DNA of 64,000 bases from positions 3,204,094-3,268,093 of the forward strand of contig CM069595.1 of assembly GCA_035771175.1 (NCBI GenBank), written 5' to 3'. Source of the DNA: Paratinospora sagittata. Lineage: Eukaryota; Streptophyta; Magnoliopsida; Ranunculales; Menispermaceae. The position numbers and the translations under genes were made by a program. Under the pieces are notes generated by a model. The model searched no databases and had not been told where the DNA came from. It saw only the letters and a program-made list of their open reading frames with translations. Shown here piece after piece: positions 35,901 through 49,793 of this stretch; the first letter of the stretch is position 1; each line of letters begins with the position of its first letter.

Positions 35901-36490
35901 CTTAATTTTCCATATATTCTGCTTCCTAGGAAAAAAAATAAAATAAAATAAAAAATAAAAAAGAGGGCGGGGGAGGTGGGGGTTGATTAATTGATTTCAA
36001 TTATTAGCTGTATAGAACAAGCAAAAATACTATTACATTATTATCTATATGGTATTTCTTAAAGAAACATGATCATTTATCAATACAATACAAATTGTTA
36101 TACCTTATACAATGTACTGGCTAGTTAGAAGACCCCAATGCTATATATTAAATAAATCTTGAAGAATCTAAATTGACCATTTATTTATAGTTGATTCGTT
36201 ATTTATTTTTATTTTTTTTGGTAAGGGATAGTTTTCCCATTATATATAAAACTATTGGTGATGCCATATAAGAAAATATAAAACTGCTGTATTGTGGGAA
36301 GGTGCACCTAATTAAATAATTATAAGATGGGCATTTGTGTTTTTTTTTTTTCCTAAAAAAGAGGTATTTTCATAACATTATAGCTTTAAACGGCTGATTA
36401 TTAAAAGTTTTGTTGTTCATCACTCATTTACAAATATTCTCCGTAGAGAATGTTTGGTCCACCATTAATATATACCAAATAAGGCTTCCC

Positions 36491-36700
36491 TACCAATATA
36501 GGATTGGTTCGCTGGTTTTAAAAAAAAATTACTAAGTACAATTGAATGACTCATTATGAATTTGAGTCCGCCCCCGTCCATTTATGTTAGAAGACGTGCT
36601 CTTGCCCTTACAAATCCTCGAATTCAAAGGATTAGTCTCTTTCTAAAAAGAAGAAGAACGTCTGTCGAATGCCAGAAAATCAATACCAAAAAGAGAAAAA
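36491..36700 (+). mobile_element. SINE, copy 1 of a family seen twice in the window
   Basis: A perfect 14 bp direct repeat (aaataaggcttccc) at 36477-36490 and 36701-36714 flanks the element. It begins near the A-box-like GGTTCGCTGGTTTT, has a B-box-like segment (GAATTTGAGTCCG), shared words such as GTCCATTTATGTTAGAA and AAAGGATTAGTCTC, and ends AATACCAAAAAGAGAAAAA. The same word order is found at 61085-61296. A further 3'-end fragment may lie at about 36895-36975. Confidence 0.78.
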
Positions 36701-36985
36701 AAATAAGGCTTCCCCGATCTATAAACATTGTAACACCAAAAGTATATATAAAATGCAGACTAAATAATAATTATAAAAAAAAAAAACTCAACATAGTACA
36801 GAATAAATAATCGGATCTGTGCTAAAGGTGGTTGAGGGATAGATATAAAGAATTGAAATTCGTAGTGTTTATTTTAATTGCACCTACTTAAAAAAAGCCG
36901 TTTAATGCCCTTCCAGAGTTTTCGAATGTCGATTAGTCTCGTCCAACTGTCAGAAACCAAAAAAAAATAAAAATTAAAAAGCATG

Positions 36986-37010
36986 ATATATATATATATA
37001 TATATATATA
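36986..37010. repeat. (AT)n microsatellite
   Basis: A 25 bp AT dinucleotide tract. Confidence 0.9.
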
Positions 37011-40000
37011 GCAAGCATGTTCATCAAGTGCATGTGATTGTGGCCAAACACTGAATTGACTGATGGGAATATCCCTTAATTTTTTAAAACAACTGATTAT
37101 TCATTGCAATTGAAACACATTATAGTTTAAAAAAAGTTTCGCATGATCATTTGAAAATCAATTTACTAGAGTAAAATCTATAATTCAATAGTAATTAATA
37201 ATCATGCCAATTAATTATCTAGCTAGTTAGCTAGAAGCTTTGCATGTAGTGGGTTGACTAAAATATACATGAGGTGGTGGAGATGGCGATGGAGGTCCTA
37301 GCTAGCTATAGGAGATTAACGTACGGCGGAAAAAGTGAAATTAATTAATTAAAGTGATAAATTAGGAGGTAGCTAAGGTGGCAAAGTGAATAAATGTGGG
37401 AATTATGTCCCCTTTGCAATGATTATACTTTTGATAATATTCTCTGTAATTTATTTAAATATATTCAAAATACGGTGACAAATAATTAGAATGAATAGCC
37501 CTACAATATATATCATTTGGGTGGGGAAGATATATATATATACATGTTTAAGGATATTATGATACCAGCTTTTGGCTCTATTCCATTAGAAACTGTGTGA
37601 AAAAATAACATATCTTAAAATTCAATGATGAAACCCTTGACCTCTTCAGAAAAAAAAAAAAAAAAACCTTTTGAATTTTGTTCAATAGTGTTTCAAAAAA
37701 TAAAAATTGAATCATAATAAATACAAATTATTAATTCAATAATTCAATAATATTAATATCAATCAAAATACAAATTATAATAATATAAAAAAGAGTTTTG
37801 CCCAAAGACCACTCAAAATTTTAAAGTTATTATATATAAATACATATATACATATACTATCCAAACCAGCTTATTCGCACCAATTAATCCCTAAGGGCAA
37901 GTTTCAACGGGAGAGTGATGTTCTCTTAATGGGTACATGGCACGTTGGTCACACGAATTAGCTTTTATCTCATTATTTTATAATCTGAAATGATTTGTGC
38001 ATGTTATCGACATAATTATTTAACAGATTTTTATCTTAAAAAATATATTAACAATTCTTGTGGATATATACGAATTTATGTATTTGTCATAGTTGCATCT
38101 AAGAAGTGACAGGCGCCAAACTTCACAGGAGCTAAATACACACACATATATATATACATCTGAACTCTTTCTTCGTTTTGCAGAAAATCCCAGCATTTGC
38201 CAAAATAGAAAGTAATAGCTCACTTGCTTCTTCAGTGTGAATGCTAAAATGGAAAGTCGAAGTTGAACACCCTCCTTAATTAGGTACTTTCACTCTGCTT
38301 TTTAGCTTGTCTAACAGCTCAGGAGCTGAGATGTGACTTAACACAGATCGCCTAATGCTGTACATCTTGTGACCCTACCAACCAAGATTTTCTTCTTGTG
38401 ATAAAATTTAAATTAAAGGGAATTTTAGAGTTACGGTCCTCTCTACCTTAATCTAGAGGCAGGAGCAAAGGTCCTAAGTTTTAAAAATTAGCGTTTGAGA
38501 TTTACCTAATCACCTTCTCATTTATTAATCAAATTATAATTAGGGTTGCATTTTATCATTTTGCTCTTTTCTCATTTGTGATTTATCAGTTCAAGTGTTT
38601 ACCAACAACATTGACCAATTAGTTACCTATCGATAAGTAATCATTGACCAAGGTCAAAATGTTGACTCATCATTGGATAATTTTAAATAGTTATAATTTT
38701 TTCATTCAGACTTTAATTTGAGGAATTTAAAATACGTTGAAAAAATAATAAAAAAAATTATAAAACTATATGCTTAAAGTGACTTTTCGATCACCAGTGA
38801 TCACTCCGGTGGTTGTTACATACATTGATTGTTTATATTATATAGTGATTTTTTAAAAGCTCGCAAATTTTGGGTCACAAACAGAACGGGCTATTAGCTA
38901 CATTAATTGATTGCTCATGTAATCTAATAATTTTGTCAGAGGATCTTAAGGCCTTTTTTCATTGTCTCCTAAGAGGATGCTATTAGGTAGGTAGGAGAAT
39001 ATATATCTTCAACCTTTAAATAAAGACAAGTCTTGTAAATTCAAAGAAATGAAAATTTCAAATAAAAAAAAGTAATAATGATTATTTCCAATATTTCCAA
39101 ATACCCAAGTTATAATATAGTTAGACATATATGGATGTCCCAGAATGGAAATAACTAAAATTATACAAATAAAATTAATAATACCTTAATAACTAAAATC
39201 GAAACCAATACCTTAATATATAAGATATTCAAAACTTGCATATTTGGGGACAAAGTAAGGTTGCGATGCATCCTCAGATCAGCCAACTTAGCCTTAGGTT
39301 GCTTGCTAAAGTAGGGATGATGTGAAAGATATTAGTTGGGAAGGTTGAGTACTCTAGCAACGTACTTATTAGCTAATTAGCTACTCACTTAGGGACTGCT
39401 TAGTTGCATAACAGCTCAGTCTTCTTTGCATTAATTTCGATGTGACCTTACTAGGGATACAGATCTCCCCATTTCCAATTAATCAACATCTCATGACTAT
39501 TATATGCTTTGGACAGCCTTGCATTAATTAATTTCACACATCTTACAGTTTTCACAAGAATTTATGAAGCTTGTCACCCTTTTCACCATTGTAAATGATG
39601 AAAGACCAAATTTTTTTTTATGTTCTTTCTCATATTATAAATGCATGATACAATGAAAAAAAGTACGTGAAGAAAGTAAATTCATAAAACAAATCAATGT
39701 AATTGAAAAAAAAAAGGCTAAGTTAAGTTAAGTAAATACAAAAATAAAAACAAAGGACTCCTGTGTTTGCTTAATACCATTCAAATGCACAAGTTCTCTC
39801 ATTATTTTTGGAAAAAATAAAAAAAAATGGTGAAATTAATAGAGTTTACTCGACCTTATCCCTACATCATCAATATGATAAGGGTAAGGTAAATTAATGG
39901 AATGCATGCTTGGAGTTTACTTGATCTCGATGTATATTCTGATTAGTCACTTCAAAAGATGTAGTCTAAAATATTATAATTAGGGTGTAACTTACATTTT

Positions 40001-41573
40001 GTTGCTTATATATATGCTGTTATCAACATATATTAGATGAAACCAACCAATTAGCAACTGTAATAGCCATCTGATCATCAAAAGCTAGCTAGCCTTGACG
40101 ATGCAGGACGGCAGAAAATGGTGGCAAATCATGAATAAAGAATTGCACATACGTGGGTGGTTAGGTTCGCTCAAGCAGTGTGAGTTGTGGGCCCAAGAAA
40201 TTAAGTGGCCCCACCAACTGACAGTTATAAACATATATGTATATTATATATATGCAAATTAATATATCTGTATTTTAACATTTTAATTAAAAATATAAAG
40301 TCATGAATAGATTGTGGGGAGGGACATGAGGTCAAATAAGGACAATTGTATAGTAATTTTTAGGGTGTCATTCGATCATGTAATTAAAATATATAGTAAA
40401 GTTGTTCGGATGATGTCGTGAAACAAATAAAATTGCAAGATCAGTGCCAGTTCCACATTTTTGTTTACATTTATATATATATATATGTTAAGGAACCAAT
40501 TAAAAAGCTTGATTGGCGGTGGTGCAATGTAAGCATCATATATAGAAAATGACCAAAGGGTTCTCAACAGGGTGCCAAGTGGAAGAAATTAAAGCCTGGC
40601 AGAGGAGCCATTGACTCAGACTTCTTGTATATATATATATATATATGCCATGAAGTAGGGGTTGGTGGACAACCACCTTTTTGTCACAAATAATTTGAAA
40701 GCAAACCCCTGGCTCTTGCATTTTCTCCTTTCTTGCTTTGCTTGGTCTCTTGTGTTTGGCACCATCACCTCCAAGCTCTCTCTCTCTCTAATGGCCCTTT
40801 TGCAATGCCAATATTTTTAAATTTTTTAGAGAAGCGTGAAATTAAAAATTTGGAAAATTTTTTCTATTAGAGTCATTGTGCGATTCTATATTTATTCAAA
40901 TATAATTAAAATTTCTCTATTAGTATCATTAATGTTATACTTTGAAAAACTCATTTTAATTTATAGTTCAAATATAATTTTTTATATGTAAATATTTTAT
41001 TTTTTTAATTGTATCATATAATTTTTACATAACAAACCAAATACTGTGAATTTTGAAAGAAGAAAGTAACATAGATATTAAATGTGAAAAAGGGTGACAG
41101 TCTTGTTTGTATGCGGAGGGATTAATTAAACAAATTAAGTTTGGAACAGTGGGAAGGGAGAGAGAATTAGAGAGTAGGGTAGGAAGGGTGTTTTCAGGGA
41201 TTGGAAGGGTGAAGAGGAAAGAATGCTCCTCAAGACCCGCAATTGAAAGGGACATTAATGAAGTAAATTTGTAGGAGATTCACGAGGTTATTGCCACTAT
41301 TATTGAGCCGGCCTTCCTCTCATTGAGATATGTGTTCTTTGCATCCACTAAAATTTCATGCCTCAGTACGGCTACCCTTAATTTTAGGGGATTCATCAAA
41401 CCCAACGCTATATACTAGCAATTTCCCTTTAATTAATACTCCCTTCACAACACATTTTTTAAATCTATGTTTCCTAATAATTGAATACCTCTACTAAACT
41501 AAGCTATAAGTGTCCAATACTTATCTTATCCATATTGCATATTATCAATAGAGATTATAATAAATAATCCATG

Positions 41574-41584
<11 letters not shown>

Positions 41585-41636
<52 letters not shown>
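41585..41636. repeat. (AT)n microsatellite
   Basis: A TA dinucleotide tract of about 52 bp, followed by GTGTG, in the AT-rich region upstream of the GA2ox gene. Confidence 0.95.
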
Positions 41637-41640
<4 letters not shown>

Positions 41641-42880
41641 CTTTTGCATATAAAATAATGATAGAATAAAGAAAATTAAACTTGTAATTTAAATAGCTTG
41701 AATCGTAGTATGAAATTAAAGAATATATGATTTTATGTATGTTGAGTGTCAACGTTATTTTTCAGTATTTGCACACAATCTCTTTTAAATATTAGGCCCG
41801 TCATTTCTCTCACCTAATCTTTTATAAATGTTAGGTGTCAACGTCGACCCAACGTATCTTTAACATTATTAGTGCCAGCAAGTAAAGATAATATTTGACC
41901 TAATTTTTATTGGGTGACCATTAAATGCTTATACAATTAATATAAAGATTATAATTATAATTAATGTAAATCATACCAATTTCAACGCTATCTTCGCACA
42001 AGATAGCAATGCCAGCCTACTTTCAATGCTGCCTTCATACACACAAGATAGCAATGCCAACAGATACTAGTGTGGATTTTTTTTTTTTCTTTTACTGGTA
42101 ATATGTAGTTATAAGAAGAGGTAGGATCCCAGTAGATAAGTATGAGTACTATGAGACCTGAAAGAAAGGGAAGTAGATTTAGAGGACTCGGATCCACACC
42201 GCGACATTTGAACCCTACCCACTTGTGAAAGGTGGATGGGTGTCAACCATTAAATCATTAAATCAACTGGTGATATACAGTTGGATCATTTAATTTTCTA
42301 ATCTTGATTAGCAAGAAATTAACTCAATGAATGACATCATAATTAATTTGCTGTATGTGTGAAACATGAGGAAGAAATGTACAAGGCATCTGCGATGCCT
42401 ATGTATGTTTCCCATTTGGTCAATAGCTAGGTAAAATGGCCCTTTTAATTTCTACATGTTGATACGAGCTAGCAACTGGCAACTCTACTCGTGGCCGCCG
42501 GTTTCACCATTGGAGGACGGCTAAGGTCAGCACTTTTTGACTACTTTTTTTTCTCTCTTTAGAAAACATTAGACGAAACGAAAATTAATTTTATAATATG
42601 CCCACATGGGTAACTCGAAAATCTAGAAAAAGAACATGAATTTGATAATTTTCAAAAAAGTGAATTACAGGTGAAAAAGGAGGAATAATAAAATAATTAA
42701 AGTTCAATAATAAAATAAAAAAGAAAAGTCAAAAACAAGAAAATTAAAGTCAACGAAGTTGCAAAAACATAAATTTGCTAGTTGTACTTCACCTCTCCAA
42801 AGTCTACGATTCTCGAATCCAGGTGATTTAAATAATCAAATCTTTTTCAAGATTCTTTCCTTCCTTCCTTCCTTCTTTTT

Positions 42881-42896
42881 CTTCTTTAAATACCCA
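42881..42896 (+). promoter_or_regulatory. Probable TATA box of the GA2ox gene
   Basis: CTTTAAATACCCAC lies about 110 bp upstream of the GA2ox ATG, after a CT-rich stretch. Position and sequence suit a plant TATA element. No transcript data support it here. Confidence 0.4.
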
Positions 42897-43001
42897 CAAA
42901 CACCAAGTAGTGAAAAAAACCCCATAAGCATCTCACAATAACATCTCTCATCTTCTTCTTTTTCCTTCCATTAAGTTAGAACAACTTAATCTTGTATATC
43001 C

Positions 43002-43701
43002 ATGGTGGTGCCATCTCCAAACCCAATTCCTAATGATCACAATCAGAGGATGAGAGGACATCATCATCAAGACATTCCAATTATTGATTTGTCACGCAAG
43101 AAGTCCAATGTAAAAGAACTTATTGTGAAGGCAAGTGAAGAGTATGGTTTCTTCAGGGTGATTAACCATGGTGTTCCAAAGGAGATAATACAGACGATGG
43201 AGAAAGAAGGTCTTGATTTCTTTGCAAAATCTGCTTCAGAAAAACAGAAAGCCGGGCCTCCTAATCCACTTGGCTATGGTGTCAAGAACATCGGTTTTAG
43301 TGGAGATATGGGTGAAGTTGAATATCTCCTCCTTCATACCAATCCTCAATCTGTGTCTCAGAGATCCAAATCCATCTCCAAAGACCCAGCAAACTTCAGG
43401 TAATTATATATAATTAACATTTCATATACTATATATATATATATATGTGTGTGTGTATAATTATAATTATAATTCCCATTAATTCTACGCATTTTCTGTT
43501 TAATTATATAAAACTTGAAATACCCATATGTATATATTGTGTCCACAGGTCAAGACCATGTCCTTTTTACCTTTAGCTTTACGTTTCTTTTATAGGTGCC
43601 TCATGTTCATAGAGATACATACTGTATAACCTATATATCAAGTTCTTGAAGTTGGTGTCTGGTTGCAATGTCATTAGCTCTGCAAAAACCCACATTTGAA
43701 C

Positions 43702-43765
<64 letters not shown>

Positions 43766-46320
43766 CTCAAATTGAATCAATCAAACAAAGCTTTCATTCC
43801 AGTACTGAAACTGAAAGCATTTGTTAATTTGATCCATTATAAATTATAAAAGATTAAAAACATATATGCTGTTTCGTTAATTCACCACCCAACATCTCTT
43901 TTTATCCAAATTAACGACAAACTATCTGTTGCGTCGACACTGGTGAACCAAATAGTACTTATATAAGAAAAAGACCCATTATTTAATCCAAAAAGACCAG
44001 TTTTCAATCTGGGATGGCTAATATTCATGTCTGCCGACCAGCAGATTACCTGGAATATATGATATATATATATATATATATTTATTTATTTATTTTTTCT
44101 GGTGTACATGCAGCAAGCCAAAAAAAAAAGAGGCCTGAAAGTATCATTTTTCATGGGCCAGCCGTGTAAAATTTTCATTGGTGAAATCATTCCCTCATGG
44201 GAATTTTTTTTTTTTAATTATTTTTAAAACCAAAGAAAAAAAGAAGAAGAAAAGAAATTATAAAATATCGTATGTTTTGGAGTGAGAAGAGGATGGGGAA
44301 CAGGAATGACAGAGGAAATCAATCACACAGAGGTTCAGGTCCAGTCAAGTCAGATTAAAAGACCACCAATAATAATTAGAATAAGACATGAAAGAAAAGA
44401 GTGTAAAACTGTAAAGATACTCTGGACTTGTTTGGTTTGATACTAAATAGAGCAAAACCATGATGAACTTCACGTACAACTTAGTAATCTCTCATGCCAA
44501 ACTAAGCTAAGCAACTTTCATCATTTTCTGCTACTACTTCTGCCATTACTTCTGCTATTGTTTCATCATCATCATCTTCTTCTTCTTCTTTATATATTAT
44601 TTTCTGATTTATATATTTTCTTTCTTTCTTTCTTCTGTGGCATTGGCAGCTGTGTTGTAAATGAATACGTACGGGCAGTTAGAAATCTTGCATGTGAGAT
44701 CTTAGATCTAATGGCAGAGGGGTTGTGGGCTCATGACAAGTCTGTGTTCAGTAGCCTCATCAGAGACGTTGAAACTGACTCACTCATCAGACTCAATCAC
44801 TATCCATCTTTCAAGGACACCACCCCCCATAGTAAGGACATGGACATGCAAAACTGGGACACATCATCACTCTCACAGTTTCATCATCATCATCATAATA
44901 TGATGAAGAACATCAACAAAAACAGGATTGGTTTTGGAGAACACACTGACCCTCAGATTTTGACCATCTTAACATCAAACGGCGTGGAGGGCTTACAAAT
45001 CTGCTTGGAAAATGGGGAATGGGTCCCAGTCCCACCAGATCCTTCTGCATTTTGTGTTAATGTCGGCGATGTTTTACAGGTAATTAAAACTCTCTGCTTA
45101 ATTACTTCCAACTCTCTGCATCATCGCATCACCACTAATTGATCAGATAAGTTGGGATATATGGGGCCCTGTACAGGCATATATACACACAACCATTGCA
45201 GCCTATTCAATTTTGATGCTCATTTTGGGACCCATTTGGTGCACCCTTAGTTGGGTTGTTGAGAAGCAACCATATTTTGATGGGCATGCATCATTAGTTT
45301 TCTGATTATATCTACCTTAACCATGCAGCTTCTTCATCTTCTCATTCCATTCAAAACCCTGATCACTAATGATACAAATTATTACCATTATTATTTTCAA
45401 AGAGTACGTATATATAATTGTCTGATAGGAAAATGTACTGTACATAATGAAGGGCAGATTTATTACCCGTATGAGAAATGTTGTTCTAACTACCAAAAAA
45501 AAAAAAAAGTACAACTATGCTAGTGTAACTACGTCTTCATGTTCAATAAATCATTTATTAAGTACAGGACGACGTGCAAAACACATATATCTAACAAATA
45601 ATACAACGTTGTAATTGCAAGTGAGTACTTGTTTTTTTTTTAATGGAAACAGTATTTTCTGTTCCATTATGTATACGAATAAAATTTGTAGACTGAAGCA
45701 AATTAAGCAGCTGGGGAAGTTGGTGATGATGGGAGTACTTGGGGGGTGACAATAGCCCAAGAATGTCAACCCTGTATGAGTTTGCATTGTCCCCTGCTTT
45801 AATGGCAAAAAGGGCTTCATGTTGCCGTCTAAAACTCAATTGCTCTGCCTTTAATGTTGCAATAGAACACAATATATATATTAATCATGCCGACTTCGAC
45901 ATCATAAATGTCATTGATTCTTTGTTTCTTTTTCTTTTTTTCTATAGATTAGAAACAAGTTTTACGAGTACATGAATCTTAGTACTAACTAGTGTATGAA
46001 TTTGTGTGTAATGAATGAAGGCATTGACAAATGGGAGGTTCAAAAGTGCAAGGCATAGAGTGATAGCCAACTCAATGAAGGCAAGGTTGTCAATGGTATA
46101 CTTTGGGGCTCCACCACCTCATGCATGGATCTCTCCTTTACCTGAAATCCTCTCACCTCACAACCCTCCTCTTTACAGGCCATTCACTTGGTGTGAATAC
46201 AAGAAAGCCACTTATTCCCTCAGATTGGGAGATGGAAGACTTGATCTTTTCAGGCTACATGATTCAGATCATCCTCATCATGATCAACAAAACATTAATA
46301 ATAATATTAATATTGCCTGA
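43002..46320 (+). CDS. Gibberellin 2-beta-dioxygenase (C19 GA2-oxidase type)
   Basis: Exons 43002-43399, 44650-45079 and 46021-46320 give 375 residues. This 2-oxoglutarate/Fe(II) oxygenase inactivates bioactive C19 gibberellins by 2-beta-hydroxylation in the cytosol. The DIN-type N-terminal domain is present ([24 protein letters not shown]). The iron ligands are H231 and D233 in GFGEHTDPQ and H288 in SARHRV; the 2-oxoglutarate arginine is R298 in [23 protein letters not shown] and [20 protein letters not shown] are hallmarks of the GA2ox subfamily. It is longer than the usual 330-345 residues, owing to a loop at about 187-224 with five consecutive histidines (211-215) and a D/H/N-rich tail. 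Three exons with these junctions are normal for the family. The individual paralogue cannot be fixed by eye. Confidence 0.93.
43705..43764. repeat. (TA)n microsatellite in GA2ox intron 1
   Basis: A 60 bp TA dinucleotide tract lies inside the 1.25 kb first intron of the GA2ox gene. A shorter AT run lies at about 44061-44081. Confidence 0.95.
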
Positions 46321-48619
46321 TTTTAATGATGATCTACTAGATTATATTTATCTTTGTGGAGATCGATCGTACAGGGAAATTAAGGTGAATTAATTATCAT
46401 GCAGTTGTATAAATAACTGGTTATTTATAATTAAGGAGGAATACTAATATATAGCTAGGTAGCTAGCAAGCAAGCAGAGGAGATGGGTCTTGATGATCAA
46501 GTACCAGTGCATCCATGGGGGACTTTGATGATCAATGGAAGTGGGACTAGCTAGAGCATGAGCTGCTGGGGGTGCTTTAATTTTGTGATTTGTAGAGGTT
46601 CCTTTATTTATTTTCTTTTCTTTTTTTAAGAAAAAAATAGTTATTGTATGTTCAGGTTATTGGCGCTTTTTTTTTAAAATGTTTATGTAAAATGGTTTGT
46701 AGAACTAGCACTAGTCCTTAATTTATGTAATCCTGGCCTTTTGATGAGTGTAATTTAAATAAGAATGCAAAGTAATCTTTCTCTTTTCCTATATCTTTTT
46801 TTTTTCCTATTTCATTGAAGTTCTTAATTTAATTTCTTTGATTTTCTATTCACTCATCACCTTCCCCAAAATATCAGTTGATTAATAAGTACATTGTTTT
46901 GATGGTTGTGTATATTCTTTTTGTCTGAAAGGAACTGCACATCTTGAAAAAGGACTTTTTTTTTTCATGCATATTGACACACTAACAAACTCAAAAAATA
47001 AAAAATAAAAAATAAAATACATATTCTCTCTATGTTCATATCATTCAATTTAAGATTACTTTATATTAATAAGATTCTAATTAGATATTTATGTCAATAA
47101 GACAATCGTGCAATCATACAATGTGCAATTCATCTTTGTACTCTTAAAGTTATTGCATTACAACCTTATGTTAACTGGCACTGATGACTGATGACGATTG
47201 TGCTAATTGTGTATGTGTGTGCGCGTGTCACAATCATAATCACGATCACTAATCCATCTAAAATAGACAGCTTAATTGGTTTAGTAAATAATTATGTGAA
47301 GAATTATAATGGTTATAGGCTTAATCAAGTTTACCAACCATGACTATGAAATGAGTGTTGGTTGTCCCATCAACCAACTAATGTGTTTTGTGACATATAT
47401 AACTTTCAAGTGTTAGGTGAAGAAAGTCATCAGAAATTTTACTTAAAGTGTGCTTTTGGGTTACTTTATTTCTTATCTATGGAGAAAACAAAGTATCATT
47501 GATTAACATGATGTGATTAATTAGCACTAAACATGTCAACACAAAGATTTAAACTAGGTAATTAATTAGAATGATTATGTGGTCTCTTTGTGATAGAGAC
47601 CTCACTTATATTTCATTGATATCGATAACATGACACACATATCTTCATTTTATTTTGGGTCATTCATCATTTTATCTTCTTCACAGGACTTAGAAAATGA
47701 CATTAATTGAGCTAGCCACTAAGATGTTAAATAAAGATATATATGATGTAGAATAATTATGTATGTTATAATAATAATAATAACAATAAAATCAAGAAAG
47801 AAGAATAAGACACAATTTGCGACAATTTAATTATAAATGTCAACTTTCTAAGACATTATAATTTAATAAATAGTAATTGCAACAAGAGGGATTAGAGTTA
47901 ATCATGATTTGATGTGAGATAATTAGATGGTCGACTTGAATAAGATGTGATTTGGACAACAAATCTATGATTACTAGATTAAACGACTACAGTTAGTCAA
48001 TACAAAAAGAAAGGAAAAAAAAAAAAACAGAAGAATCAGAAAAAGAAAAGTGAAATGAGAAGACAAGACCCAGTTTAGCATTATAATTCATCCAAATTAA
48101 AACAGCTTAAAAGTTAATATATGCTTAATCTTCATGGTGGTTGAACACATTTTGACTCATGGAAAGAGGCTTTGATGGCCAACCCTCATCCAAACATCTC
48201 ACATGAAATAATTTAATAACCTACAAAACATATCTCATGACTCAACATGAAATTATTTAAAAACCTACTCCTTAAATTCTTCTCTATATACATATACATA
48301 TATATAAGTTAAATACCCATTGTGCCCTCTATGGAAAATACAAAATTAATGTATTTGTCATAAAAAAAAATGACTATAATAAAGTAAGATAGAAAGTATA
48401 TATGCCCTTTTATGCCAAGCATTAATTATAGCTACTATATGTACATTTCAGTCATTTTTACCTTGCCAACCCCTACATGAATTGAGAATGATCATGGATA
48501 AATAAGATTGGCAATTAAGGTGGTTGAGGTACTTAACCAAATATATAAATGAAGGGGAAGCTAGCTAGGTTATCAACTCACTAACCACTCTTGTGAATGA
48601 ACAGTAATCAAATGTGAGC
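46321..48619. other. GA2ox 3' region and AT-rich spacer
   Basis: The first 430 bp or so is probably the GA2ox 3' UTR. The rest is AT-rich with no exon, RNA gene or repeat that I can support. A TATA-like ATATATAAATG lies at about 48541, upstream of the small frame at 48620. Confidence 0.5.
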
Positions 48620-48892
48620 ATGGCTTCACTGGTGCTGTTCTTGGAAGTTCTAATGAGGAAGAATAAGCACATTGATCATGAGGAACCAGCAAGCAAGAGC
48701 TCACAGTTCTTGGAGATCCAACATAACGAAGATCGAAATGGAACAAGGCAAAGAGATTCTTCAATTCATGTGGCAAATTGCAGTGTATTTGAAGAACATG
48801 ATCATGATCACATGAGTATTGGAAGTATTTATAACATATTTCATGATCAGGGTGGGATGTGGAAATTATCTGAATGCTGCATTTGGCCTTAA
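48620..48892 (+). CDS. Possible small gene, 90-residue protein of unknown function
   Basis: An ATG in a good context (GAGCATGGCT) opens a 90-codon frame: a hydrophobic N terminus (MASLVLFLEVLMRKN), then a polar middle with many acidic and histidine residues (EEHDHDHM) and the end SECCIWP. A TATA-like ATATATAAATG lies about 80 bp upstream, and the leader between them has no closer gene start. I do not recognise the protein and it could be a chance frame. The promoter-like setting is the main reason to list it. Confidence 0.3.
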   Translation: MASLVLFLEVLMRKNKHIDHEEPASKSSQFLEIQHNEDRNGTRQRDSSIHVANCSVFEEHDHDHMSIGSIYNIFHDQGGMWKLSECCIWP

Positions 48893-49793
48893 ATTAATTA
48901 GGAGTATTCTTCTTTTTCTTAATACATTTGGTTTCAAGTTATATATGTATACCCTTCATTTTAATTTTAAGAAGAAAACTGCACAAGCAATTTAAGTGAC
49001 AATATATAAGTTGAACTGATTGGATGTATATATGTAATAATGAATATTAATCACAGTGTACTCATGGTTGAAATTAATTTTCCTTCTTCTTCTTCTTCTT
49101 CTTCTTCTTTTTTCTTTGGGATCTTCCACAGCGTACATGTAAAGAGTGCTGTGTTTTAAAAATATAGAAAGAAAGAATGATTTGAAGCCAATCAAATATT
49201 TTTCACATGATTTTGTCGCCTTGAAAAGTAAATAAAGCTTATTTCTATCTCTATAGAGATAGAAAAGATTCTTATTAATTAAGTTCTTCACTTTGTCATG
49301 ATTTGAGTTAATCAGAGTTATCATCTAAGTAGTACTCAATGACAAAGAACATAAGTAAATTCAAATTAAAAACTTCAAATAAAAGGGTCAAAAGGAAATA
49401 GGCGAGACGGTGGGACAACGACAGAGAGCGTATGAGACCTAAAAAAAAGATCATGAAAACCGCAAATATGACTTAGACTCCTGCTTACTCAGCTAAAATA
49501 AACCCTCCCTTGTTAAATGGATAGGAGTCCTGAACCTCCCACCTCAATACACACCAGTGAAGCTAAGCACCAAGTGTACCATTAAAGTTATTGTACCTTA
49601 TGGAGTTGTCCTATGTAAATTAAGTTACCATGCCTTTAAATCTTTATTTTTTTTCAGTTTATATTCATTTGCTTTAAGACTTCAAAATAAAATGGACAAG
49701 AATCCCCACAGCGGACCCTAACCCCTCCCCCACCAAGAAATTTAAAAAAAAAATACAGAAATTGGGTGGGGGAGAAGCTCTGGCTCCAAGCTA
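48893..49793. other. AT-rich spacer with CTT repeats
   Basis: It contains a short (CTT)n run at about 49085-49108 and A-rich stretches. No exon is supported. A weak tRNA-like or SINE-like look around 49390-49530 was not strong enough to call. Confidence 0.5.

Larger units (their letters stand above)
31558..43001. other. 11.4 kb gene-poor, AT-rich region upstream of the GA2ox gene
   Basis: No exon with coding character or splice context was found here. It holds two MITE-like elements (32228-32416 and 32642-32989), a possible retroelement edge starting TGTAACACCCCG at about 33002, a SINE with a perfect 14 bp target duplication (36477-36714), and AT microsatellites at 36986-37010 and 41585-41636. 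The last 100 bp includes the GA2ox promoter. Confidence 0.6.

Noticed and set aside
40560..40740. Possible microRNA precursor around the AT tract upstream of GA2ox
   Set aside because: The flanking arms do not pair convincingly by eye and no known miRNA sequence is present.
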